A stretch of 5,341 nucleotides of DNA. Origin: CAXYVC01 sp964292295 (GTDB lineage Bacteria; Acidobacteriota; Holophagae; Holophagales; Holophagaceae). The notes beneath the pieces were generated by a model. The model worked only from the letters and a program-made list of their open reading frames with translations, ran no database searches and had not been told where the DNA came from. Made by a program: the position numbers and the translations under genes. Below, in pieces: positions 1-5,341 of the stretch. Positions within the stretch are counted from its first letter, which is position 1. Each line of letters begins with the position of its first letter. The stretch covers positions 1-5,341 of the forward strand of contig CAXYVC010000150.1 of NCBI GenBank assembly GCA_964292295.1. The letters are read 5' to 3'.

Positions 1-60
1 CACCCCCCCCCCCCCCACCCCCGGGCACCGGGGGGGGGGCGTCTTTTCCCCCCCGGGGAC
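1..60. other. Low-complexity G/C homopolymer tract at window edge
   Basis: This stretch is made of long C and G runs: 14 C at 3-16, 10 G at 30-39 and 7 C at 48-54. I see no gene, RNA or motif in it. It lies beyond the probable terminator of the aspartase gene. Runs like these at the very end of a sequence are typical of poor-quality contig ends, so the exact bases should not be trusted. A genuine G/C-rich intergenic stretch is the alternative. Confidence 0.6.
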
Positions 61-99
61 AAAACCACAAGGGCGGGCCCCTTGGGGGCCCCCTCCCTT
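61..99 (-). terminator. Probable Rho-independent terminator of the aspartase gene
   Basis: On the minus strand, about 20 bases past the aspartase stop codon, an imperfect inverted repeat spans 69-99. Its outer arms are AAGGG and CCCTT. Inside these are a GGG/CCC and a CCCC/GGGG pairing, separated by one mismatch and a small bulge, around a 3-4 base loop. In the minus-strand transcript the hairpin is followed by GUGG and then UUUU (complement of 61-64). The U tract is short and the sequence is near a possibly unreliable edge, so this is a moderate call. Confidence 0.45.
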
Positions 100-120
100 G
101 GTGTTCCCGGCGCGAAGGGA

Positions 121-1980
121 TCAGGCGCGGGGGCGGGGCTTGGTCATGGCCTCGGGGCTGAGGTACTCCTCAAGTTCCTCGGCCTTCAGCCAGCCGCGCT
201 GCAGCACCAGCTCGCGCACGGGGGTGCCCGTCTCGAGGGCGACCTTGGCCACCTCGGTGCACTTCTTGTAGCCCAGCACGGGCAGCAGGGCGGTGACGAT
301 GCCGATGCTGTGCTCCACCATGTCGCGGCAGCGGTCCGCGTTGGCGGTGATGCCCACGATGCAGCGCGTGGTGAGCGTGTTCACCGCGGAAGCCAGCATC
401 TGCAGGCTCTGGAACAGGTTGAAGGCGAGCACGGGCTCCATCACGTTGAGCTGGAGCTGGCCGGCCTCGGCGGCCATGGTGATGGTCAGGTCGTTGCCGA
501 TCACGTGGAAGGCGACCTGGTTCACCACCTCGGGGATCACGGGGTTCACCTTGCCGGGCATGATGCTGCTGCCGGGCTGGCGGGCCGGGAGGTTGATCTC
601 CAGCAGGCCGCAGCGGGGGCCGGAGCTGAGCAGGCGCAGGTCGTTGCACATCTTGCTGAGCTTCACGGCGGCGCGCTTCACGATGCCGCTGAAGAGCACG
701 TAGGCGCCCGTGTCGGGCGTGGCCTCGATCAGGTTGCCCGCGAGCTGCATGTCCAGGCCCGTGACGGTGCGCAGTTCCTCGATCACTGCCTGGGGGTAGG
801 CGGGATCGGCGCAGATGCCGGTGCCGATGGCGGTGCCGCCCATGTTGACCTCCAGGAAGAGGCGGGCGCCCTCGCGCAGGCGGTCGATGTCCTCGCCCGT
901 GGTGACGGCGAAGGCCTCGAACTCCTGGCCCAGGGCCATGGGCACGGCGTCCTGCAGCTGGGTGCGGCCCATCTTCAGCACGTCCTTGAACTCCTGGCCC
1001 TTCGCGTGCAGCGCGGCCTTCAGCTTCTCCAGCGCGGAGAGGAGGTTGCGCAGCATGAAGACCGTGGCGATGCGCACGGCGGTCGGATAGACGTCGTTCG
1101 TGCTCTGGCCGAGGTTCACGTGGTCGTTGGGGTGGCAGGCGGCGTAGTCGCCGCGCTGGCGGCCCATGAGCTCCAGGGCGCGGTTCGCGATCACCTCGTT
1201 GGCGTTCATGTTGGTGGAGGTGCCGGCACCGCCCTGCACCATGTCCACCAGGAAGTGGCCGTGCCAGTGGCCGTCGATGATCTCCTGGGAGGCCTGCTCG
1301 ATGGCGCGGGCCACCACGGGGTCCAGGAGGCCCAGGCGCGCGTTGGCGCGGGCGGCGGCCATCTTCACCATGGCGAGGCTGCGCACCAGCGCGGGGAAGT
1401 GGGAGAGGGGGATGCCCGTGATGGGGAAGTTCTCCATGGCGCGCAGGCTCTGCACGCCGAAGAGGGCGTCCGCGGGAACCTGGGCGGGGCCGATGAGGTC
1501 GCTCTCGGGGCGCGTCACCACGGAGGCCCAGGCCTGCTCCCGGCCCGTGCGGCCGAATCCGGAGTACAGCATGCGGCGGCTCAGGGTGAGCGCGATGCGG
1601 GTCATGATGTCCAGGGCCGCGTGACCGTCCTTGCCGAGCTGCTCCAGCAGGGCCTCGCGGCCGAACTCGAGCACGGTGGCGTTGGTCAGGGTCTGGGCGG
1701 TGGCGCTGTGCTGGCTCTCCTGAAGCAGGCAGCCCTCGCCGGTGGCGTCCCCGGCGCCCAGGACGATCAGGCGCTCGGGACCGTCGCCGCAGTCCTTCAG
1801 GACCTCGACCCGGCCCTGCACGATGACGTAGCAGGCCTTCCGGGGCTGGCCCTGGCGGAAGAGGAAGCTCCCGGGAGGCAGCTCGCGGCGCACGGCGATG
1901 GACGCGACCTGATCCAGGGTGGCGTCGCTCAGGCCGGAAAAGAGCTCGGTGGCTCGAAGCTGGGAACGTAGGGTCTCCAT
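121..1980 (-). CDS. aspA: Aspartate ammonia-lyase (aspartase) with N-terminal cyclic-nucleotide-binding domain
   Basis: The protein has 619 residues and should reversibly deaminate L-aspartate to fumarate and ammonia in the cytoplasm. Residues about 1-145 form a Crp/Fnr-type cyclic-nucleotide-binding beta-roll (PPGSFLFRQGQ, YVIVQGRVEVL, then a phosphate-binding-cassette-like segment at 81-95) with no helix-turn-helix. Residues about 157-619 are a near full-length aspartase (E. coli AspA is about 478 residues). Visible motifs are TSTNMNANE (254-262), GQSTND (291-296), MGRTQLQDAVPM (337-348) and the catalytic loop GSSIMPGKVNP (470-480), whose S471 is the expected catalytic base. MAAEAGQLQLNVMEP (502-516) is the aspartase form rather than the class II fumarase form. 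The ATG start is supported by AGGAGG four bases upstream and by the intact N-terminal domain. It follows the phosphatase gene by 85 bases on the same strand, so it may be cotranscribed or have its own promoter. The fusion suggests ligand control of enzyme activity. The lyase call is firm; cNMP binding is inference. Confidence 0.95.
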   Translation of the reverse strand: METLRSQLRATELFSGLSDATLDQVASIAVRRELPPGSFLFRQGQPRKACYVIVQGRVEVLKDCGDGPERLIVLGAGDATGEGCLLQESQHSATAQTLTNATVLEFGREALLEQLGKDGHAALDIMTRIALTLSRRMLYSGFGRTGREQAWASVVTRPESDLIGPAQVPADALFGVQSLRAMENFPITGIPLSHFPALVRSLAMVKMAAARANARLGLLDPVVARAIEQASQEIIDGHWHGHFLVDMVQGGAGTSTNMNANEVIANRALELMGRQRGDYAACHPNDHVNLGQSTNDVYPTAVRIATVFMLRNLLSALEKLKAALHAKGQEFKDVLKMGRTQLQDAVPMALGQEFEAFAVTTGEDIDRLREGARLFLEVNMGGTAIGTGICADPAYPQAVIEELRTVTGLDMQLAGNLIEATPDTGAYVLFSGIVKRAAVKLSKMCNDLRLLSSGPRCGLLEINLPARQPGSSIMPGKVNPVIPEVVNQVAFHVIGNDLTITMAAEAGQLQLNVMEPVLAFNLFQSLQMLASAVNTLTTRCIVGITANADRCRDMVEHSIGIVTALLPVLGYKKCTEVAKVALETGTPVRELVLQRGWLKAEELEEYLSPEAMTKPRPRA

Positions 1981-2065
1981 GGGACCTCCTCGTGTTGAGT
2001 GGGGAAGACAAGGCTAGCCATGGTCGTCGCGTTGCGAAGCCGTGACAAGCCCGGGAAAGGAAAAA
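1981..2065 (-). promoter_or_regulatory. Intergenic region upstream of aspartase, with RBS and a weak promoter-like element
   Basis: This is the only gap between genes in the window. A strong Shine-Dalgarno, AGGAGG (complement of 1985-1990), lies four bases before the aspartase ATG. A TTGTCA hexamer (complement of 2043-2048) resembles a -35 box. The hexamer 17 bases downstream is GACCAT, a poor -10 match, so a sigma-70-type promoter here is only possible. A small inverted repeat, TCGC-GTT-GCGA (2027-2037), could be an operator or chance. The T run just after the phosphatase stop codon (complement of 2061-2065) has no good hairpin before it, so I see no terminator separating the two genes. Confidence 0.35.
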
Positions 2066-3253
2066 TCAGATGAATCTCAGCCGGACGTCCTTGAGGTAGC
2101 GCTCGGAGAGCACCTGCTGGAGGCGGCGGAGGATGTTGCGGCGAATGTCCAGGTCCGCCGGAAGGTTGGGGTCCTGGAGCGCTTCGTTGATCTTGGTGCC
2201 CGCGACGATATGGATGATATCGCCTTCCAGCAGCACCCCGGCCAGGCGGGTGGCGGCGTTGGGCTTCATCAGCTCGGGATGGTCCTCCTCCTCCAGGAGG
2301 TGCACCAGGGCGGCGAGGGTGAGGGCACCCTCCGTCACGAGGTCGAAGCCCTCCATCGTGCTCACGGGCGGCACGTGGGGGTCCAGCTCGCCCAACTCCA
2401 TGCGGAGCTGCAGGCCCAGCTCCCGGGCCAGCATGGCCGCGGTGCTTCCCCCGCAGGCCACCTTGTGGCCGGCGAAGTCCCGGGCCAGCTCGGCCAGGAT
2501 GCGGTCCTGCTCCCGGCGCACGGGGCAGCCCGTGATCATCAGCACCTCGCGGGGGCGCCGGACGTAGAGCACGCTGCAGCTGATGTCGTCCTTGGCGCGG
2601 TGGCCGTCCAGGGCCAGGGCGCGCTGGACGACGGTGCGGCTGAGCTGTCGGGCGGAAATGCCCGGGCGCTCGCGCACGGCGGCGGCGAGGAAGGCCTGGA
2701 CGCCCTCCATCCCCCACCCGAAGGGCATGGCGCGGGCGCCGAGCCCCGCCTGGCTCACGCCGTCGCTGAAGAGCACCAGCCGGTCCCCCGGCTGCACGGA
2801 AAAGGCGGCCTGGCGCAGGCGCACATCGCGGCCGTCCGCAGCCTTCATGGGGATCTCCTCCCGGGCGACCTCGGCCACCTCCCCGCCCCGCAGCAGCACG
2901 AAGGGAGGGTTGTCGTATTCCACCACCCGCGTCTCCCCGCGCCGCCCCACCTCCAGCATGGTGAAGGTGCTGTACGCGATGCGCCGCTCCCGGCACACGG
3001 GCAGCGTCTCCATGATCGTGCGCGCGGCGCGCACCACGTCCGCGTGCCCCGCCATGTAGCGCGCCGCCAGGGTGCGGGTGAGGTCCGCAACCCCCCACGC
3101 CTCCACGCCGCTGCCCAGGCCGCCCGCCAGCACGCAGACGACCCGCTCGCCCTTCTCGAGCTTGGTGCACAGGAAGGCGTCGCCCGCGGCCGCCTGGCCG
3201 TGCTTGCGCTCCTGGGCATGGTCCAGCTCGAGGAAGGGGCGGGTGTCGGGCAA
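2066..3253 (-). CDS. SpoIIE/PP2C-type phosphatase of a hydrogen-sensing gene cluster, metal site altered
   Basis: The protein has 395 residues. Residues about 1-232 are a SpoIIE-family PP2C-type serine/threonine phosphatase domain, with GD at 24-25, AGGLGSG at 43-49, FSDGVSQAG at 162-170 and KDDISC at 221-226. Residues about 235-395 form a second domain that I know only as a companion of SpoIIE phosphatases beside sensory [FeFe]-hydrogenases. It contains MITGCP (239-244), ACGGSTA (266-272), a DP-x-VPP segment (291-296) and DLVTEGALTL (304-313). The start is TTG at 3253: GGAGG lies seven bases upstream, it falls two bases after the hydrogenase stop, and the family N-terminus (LELDHAQERKHG) follows at once. 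The frame is open further upstream but that part is out-of-frame hydrogenase sequence. The likely role is output of the H2/redox signal, dephosphorylating an unknown partner. The oddity is that the usual metal-binding Asp of the ADG motif is Gly44, so activity is uncertain. Family assignment is firm; substrate is unknown. Confidence 0.88.
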   Translation of the reverse strand: MPDTRPFLELDHAQERKHGQAAAGDAFLCTKLEKGERVVCVLAGGLGSGVEAWGVADLTRTLAARYMAGHADVVRAARTIMETLPVCRERRIAYSTFTMLEVGRRGETRVVEYDNPPFVLLRGGEVAEVAREEIPMKAADGRDVRLRQAAFSVQPGDRLVLFSDGVSQAGLGARAMPFGWGMEGVQAFLAAAVRERPGISARQLSRTVVQRALALDGHRAKDDISCSVLYVRRPREVLMITGCPVRREQDRILAELARDFAGHKVACGGSTAAMLARELGLQLRMELGELDPHVPPVSTMEGFDLVTEGALTLAALVHLLEEEDHPELMKPNAATRLAGVLLEGDIIHIVAGTKINEALQDPNLPADLDIRRNILRRLQQVLSERYLKDVRLRFI

Positions 3254-3255
3254 GG

Positions 3256-4989
3256 CTAGCCCTCCCGCTGCTCGGGTGCGCCGGGCGGGACCAGGCGGAA
3301 GCTGTCGATGATGCTGTCCAGGGTCATCTCCGTCTCGGCGGCGTTCTCGCCCAGGAGGTAGGCGATCTGCTGGACGGTGGTGACGTTCTTGCGGATGACC
3401 TCCTCGGCCTTCTGGATGATCTGGTCCCGCTGGAAGGCGGGCTCCGTGATGTCGTGCAGGATGCCGCCCACCAGGTGCTCGCGCTCGATGGGGAAGACCG
3501 TGAGGCGCACCACGCGGCCCCCCAGGCGCACGTCCCGGCTGAGGACCTCCTCCTCGGTGTCCAGCGCGTCCGCGAAGAGGTTCTGGAAGGGAGCCACCTT
3601 CGCCAGGCTGGCGCCGGCCATGCCGGGCCGGGCGTCGTACACCGTCACGGTGTCCCCGCCCAGCACCTCCGCGAAGCGGCGGTTGCACTCCACGATCTCC
3701 AGGTTCTCGTCCACGATCACGAAGCCCGAGGGCATGGCGCGGATCAGTGCGTTGGCCTTGTTCATGGCCAGCTTGCGCATGTAGCTCACGCACATGCTCG
3801 TCTCGGCACGGCCCTCCAGGAGGGCCCGGGCCAGGTTCCGGCAGGTGTCGTAGCCGCAGCCTCCGCAGTTCAGCTCGTCCTCGGGCGTGCTCTTGCCCAG
3901 GCGCCGCAGGGCCTTCTGGATCTCGGCCTCGTGGAAGGCGGGCAGCTCCACGGGATCGGCGGGGTAGGCGCGGCGCAGATCCACCTCCGGCTGGACCGGC
4001 ACCGGAAGGGCCTCGTCCAGGCCCCGTTCCACCGCCAGGCGCTTGAGGGCGGTGCCCTGCGCCCGCGCGGCGCGGGGACCGTTCACGCAGCCCCCCTCGC
4101 AGGCCAGGAGCTCCAGGAAGAGCGCCGGCTCGGGGTCCGCGTCCTCCAGGCCCTCCAGGGCCGCCTCCACAGCGCCCATGCCCGAGAAGGCGAGCAGGCT
4201 CGCCGTGGCCCCGTGGCCACTGGCGCTGATGCCCCGGTTCATGCCGCCGTCCATGGGATACAGCACGCCCTGCCCCGCGCGGCGCGGGACCAGCTCGTCC
4301 TCCGGCCCCTCCTGCAGGGCCGAGGGGACGATGCCCGCCTCCTCGAACCAGCGGTGCAGCGAAGGGTAGGTCAGCACCACGTCCACCAGCTCCGGGCGGT
4401 CATCCGCCTCGGTCTTCTTGGCGATGCAGGGGCCGAGGAAGACCACGCCGATGTCGTCCCCCAGTTCCCGCCGCAGCACCTGGGCGTGGGCCAGCATGGG
4501 GGAGAGGTAGGGCACCAGGAACCTGGCCAGGCCCGGGCGGAACTTGCGGATGTAGTCGACCACCGACGGGCACGCGGTGGAGATGAAGACGCCCCGGCCG
4601 GCGCGGTCCAGCAGCGCGCCGCAGGCGGCGCTCACCTCCTCGGCCCCCAAGGCAGTCTCGGACACCGCGGCAAAACCCAGGAGTTTCAGCGCCCGGACCA
4701 TCTGCCCGGGGCGCACGCCCGGCCACTCCGTCACCCAGCTGGGCGCGAGGCTCAGGACCACCCGCTCCCGGCGGCGCATCAGGAGGCGCGCCCGGCCCAG
4801 GTCGTCCCGAACCTTCTTGGCCCCGACGGGGCACACGTTCACGCAGGTGCCGCAATAGACGCAGCGCGCCGCCTCCACGGCGGCGCGTTCGTCCTCCACC
4901 CGGATCGCCTTCACCGGACACGCCCGGACGCACTTGTAGCAGTCCTGGCAGCGGGTGAGTTCCGTGTAGATGGGATTCTGGCTGTTCAT
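3256..4989 (-). CDS. hydS: PAS-domain sensory [FeFe]-hydrogenase (group C, HydS/HsfB-like)
   Basis: The 577-residue protein has these parts in order. Two [4Fe-4S] ferredoxin motifs come first (C14, C17, C20, C24 and C43, C46, C49, C53). The catalytic H-cluster domain (about 75-315) has motif 1 STACPSVV (137-144, ligand C140), motif 2 GPCIAKKTE (186-194, ligand C188) and motif 3 ELLACEGGC (293-301, ligands C297 and C301). A further 4Fe-4S domain has C375, C378, C383 and C400. A PAS domain spans about 413-517, followed by a helical tail (520-563). There is no signal peptide or membrane segment, so it is cytoplasmic. Compared with catalytic hydrogenases, Ala139 replaces the proton-shuttle Cys of TSCCP, Gly186 replaces the Met of MPC, and Leu295 replaces the Met before the third ligand. 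This fits the sensory group, where T. maritima HydS also has Ala. The ATG at 4989 is preferred over an upstream in-frame ATG because it abuts the ferredoxin motifs and overlaps the upstream stop as ATGA. The likely role is H2/redox sensing passed through PAS to the neighbouring phosphatase. H-cluster assembly needs HydEFG, which is not in this window. Confidence 0.93.
   Translation of the reverse strand: MNSQNPIYTELTRCQDCYKCVRACPVKAIRVEDERAAVEAARCVYCGTCVNVCPVGAKKVRDDLGRARLLMRRRERVVLSLAPSWVTEWPGVRPGQMVRALKLLGFAAVSETALGAEEVSAACGALLDRAGRGVFISTACPSVVDYIRKFRPGLARFLVPYLSPMLAHAQVLRRELGDDIGVVFLGPCIAKKTEADDRPELVDVVLTYPSLHRWFEEAGIVPSALQEGPEDELVPRRAGQGVLYPMDGGMNRGISASGHGATASLLAFSGMGAVEAALEGLEDADPEPALFLELLACEGGCVNGPRAARAQGTALKRLAVERGLDEALPVPVQPEVDLRRAYPADPVELPAFHEAEIQKALRRLGKSTPEDELNCGGCGYDTCRNLARALLEGRAETSMCVSYMRKLAMNKANALIRAMPSGFVIVDENLEIVECNRRFAEVLGGDTVTVYDARPGMAGASLAKVAPFQNLFADALDTEEEVLSRDVRLGGRVVRLTVFPIEREHLVGGILHDITEPAFQRDQIIQKAEEVIRKNVTTVQQIAYLLGENAAETEMTLDSIIDSFRLVPPGAPEQREG
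3261..3265 (-). promoter_or_regulatory. Shine-Dalgarno that fixes the TTG start of the phosphatase
   Basis: GGAGG (complement of 3261-3265) lies inside the last codons of the hydrogenase gene. It is separated by seven bases (GCTAGCC, which includes the hydrogenase TAG stop) from the TTG at 3253-3251. No ATG or GTG is as well placed. The layout implies that ribosomes finishing the hydrogenase restart on the phosphatase. Confidence 0.7.
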
Positions 4990-5255
4990 GAGCCCTGCTC
5001 CCGGGCCCGCGCGAGGCGGTCCTCCAGGAGCTCCCGGAGGGCCACCGGATCCACCCCGCAGAGACATTCTCCTGAGAGGGTGGCGTTGGGTCCCTGGCGA
5101 CAGCGATTCTGGCAGAGGGTCCCTGTGAGCTGGACCTCATCTTCCAGGTGGCGGGACGCGATATACTCCTGGACCTCCCGAACGGCCCGCGCATTCCCCC
5201 GGGAGAAGCAGGCGCTCCCGAGGCACACCACCAGCTCGAGGGGATCCTTGCTCAT
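4986..5255 (-). CDS. Small thioredoxin-fold [2Fe-2S] ferredoxin (NuoE/HydC-like)
   Basis: This 89-residue protein belongs to the thioredoxin-like [2Fe-2S] family (the NuoE C-terminal fold). The expected cluster ligands are C11 and C16 (CLGSAC, spacing C-x4-C) and C48 and C52 (CQNRC, spacing C-x3-C). Two further cysteines, C64 and C66, lie in ECLCGVDP, a segment commonly conserved in this family. It is about the size of the isolated ferredoxin domain and lacks the N-terminal helical part of full NuoE. The ATG at 5255 has GGAGG five bases upstream and gives the family's usual short lead into the first beta strand. The frame stays open to the window edge, but the extra residues are Gly/Ala/Pro-rich and unlike the family. 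It overlaps the hydrogenase start by ATGA, implying translational coupling. It probably exchanges electrons with the hydrogenase FeS clusters. The fold and cluster are confident; the partner is inferred from position. Confidence 0.9.
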   Translation of the reverse strand: MSKDPLELVVCLGSACFSRGNARAVREVQEYIASRHLEDEVQLTGTLCQNRCRQGPNATLSGECLCGVDPVALRELLEDRLARAREQGS

Positions 5256-5341
5256 GCGCTCCTCCGGGGAGCTCCCGGGGGGAGGGGCCCCGCCGCCCCC
5301 CGCGGCGCCCCCCGTTTTCTTTGCTGCTCTGCTGTGACGGG
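5256..5341. other. G/C-rich leader at window edge, with RBS of the ferredoxin gene
   Basis: GGAGG (complement of 5261-5265) is the ribosome-binding site for the ferredoxin, five bases before its ATG. The remainder is a run of G/C blocks, including the palindrome GGGAGCTCCC at 5267-5276, and shows no promoter I can support. All three minus-strand frames are open from 5341 to the ferredoxin start. The tail of an upstream gene ending at the ATGA (stop at 5252-5254) is therefore possible but cannot be told from chance in such GC-rich sequence. Confidence 0.4.

Noticed and set aside
82..1971. A 629-codon open frame on the plus strand opposite the aspartase
   Set aside because: Its translation is rich in His, Ala, Gly and Leu with no family signature, while the minus strand encodes an unmistakable aspartase. 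Long antisense open frames are normal in GC-rich genes.
2009..3261. An 11-base repeat, CAAGGCTAGCC, at 2009-2019 and 3251-3261, containing the palindrome GGCTAGCC
   Set aside because: One copy is simply the hydrogenase stop and phosphatase start. A few 11-base matches are expected by chance in 5.3 kb, so it is not evidence of a regulatory site.
3254..3793. Longer phosphatase frame beginning with an ATG at 3793
   Set aside because: The extra residues are Arg/Gly/Pro-rich out-of-frame sequence of the hydrogenase PAS region. The family N-terminus and a good RBS place the start at the TTG at 3253.
4990..5067. Extended hydrogenase start at the in-frame ATG at 5067
   Set aside because: The added 26 residues are Gly/Pro-rich and overlap the ferredoxin coding region. 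The ATG at 4989 gives a normal ferredoxin-domain N-terminus and a classic ATGA overlap.
3454..5337. A 627-codon open frame on the plus strand opposite the hydrogenase and ferredoxin
   Set aside because: It is low-complexity and His/Arg/Ala-rich, antisense to two genes with complete cysteine motifs, and has no supporting RBS or homology that I can see.
5252..5341. C-terminal tail of an upstream gene ending in an ATGA overlap with the ferredoxin
   Set aside because: The frame is open (about 29 codons), but so are the other two minus-strand frames and the sequence is low-complexity, so it cannot be supported as a gene.
1..5341. CRISPR arrays, tRNA or rRNA genes, insertion sequences
   Set aside because: No regularly spaced repeats, cloverleaf-like segment, rRNA-like sequence, transposase motif or terminal inverted repeats were seen. 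The window is almost wholly filled by the four genes.

Overview
This 5.3 kb, very GC-rich window (roughly two-thirds G+C by eye) carries four recognisable genes, all on the minus strand, so transcription runs from the right end to the left. High GC, an anaerobic [FeFe]-hydrogenase sensor and a cyclic-nucleotide-domain aspartase suggest an anaerobic or facultative bacterium. Holophagae (Geothrix-like Acidobacteriota) or a deltaproteobacterial lineage would fit, but this is a guess from gene content and there is no marker gene. Both ends of the window are low-complexity G/C runs, as expected at the edges of an assembled contig.

Right to left, the first three genes form a tightly packed unit (5255 to 2066). 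They are a small thioredoxin-fold [2Fe-2S] ferredoxin (4986-5255), a PAS-domain [FeFe]-hydrogenase of the sensory (group C, HydS/HsfB-like) type (3256-4989), and a SpoIIE/PP2C-type phosphatase with a distinctive C-terminal domain (2066-3253). The first pair overlap by an ATGA. The second pair are 2 bases apart, with a Shine-Dalgarno inside the end of the hydrogenase gene and a TTG start. This is a hydrogen- or redox-sensing module: the ferredoxin and FeS domains carry electrons to or from an H-cluster, the PAS domain is the likely relay, and the phosphatase is the likely output. No maturase (HydE/F/G), kinase or phosphatase substrate lies in the window.

After an 85-base gap comes a fourth gene (121-1980): aspartate ammonia-lyase with an extra N-terminal cyclic-nucleotide-binding domain, followed by a probable hairpin terminator (61-99). 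Aspartase supplies fumarate, an anaerobic electron acceptor, so a link to the hydrogen sensor is conceivable but not shown.

The points most worth a second look are these. (1) The phosphatase has Gly in place of the near-invariant metal-binding Asp of the 'ADG' motif. (2) The H-cluster pocket has Ala in place of the proton-shuttling Cys, with Gly and Leu replacing two pocket Met residues, as expected for a sensor rather than a turnover enzyme. (3) The cNMP-aspartase fusion has His where the phosphate-contacting Arg normally lies.
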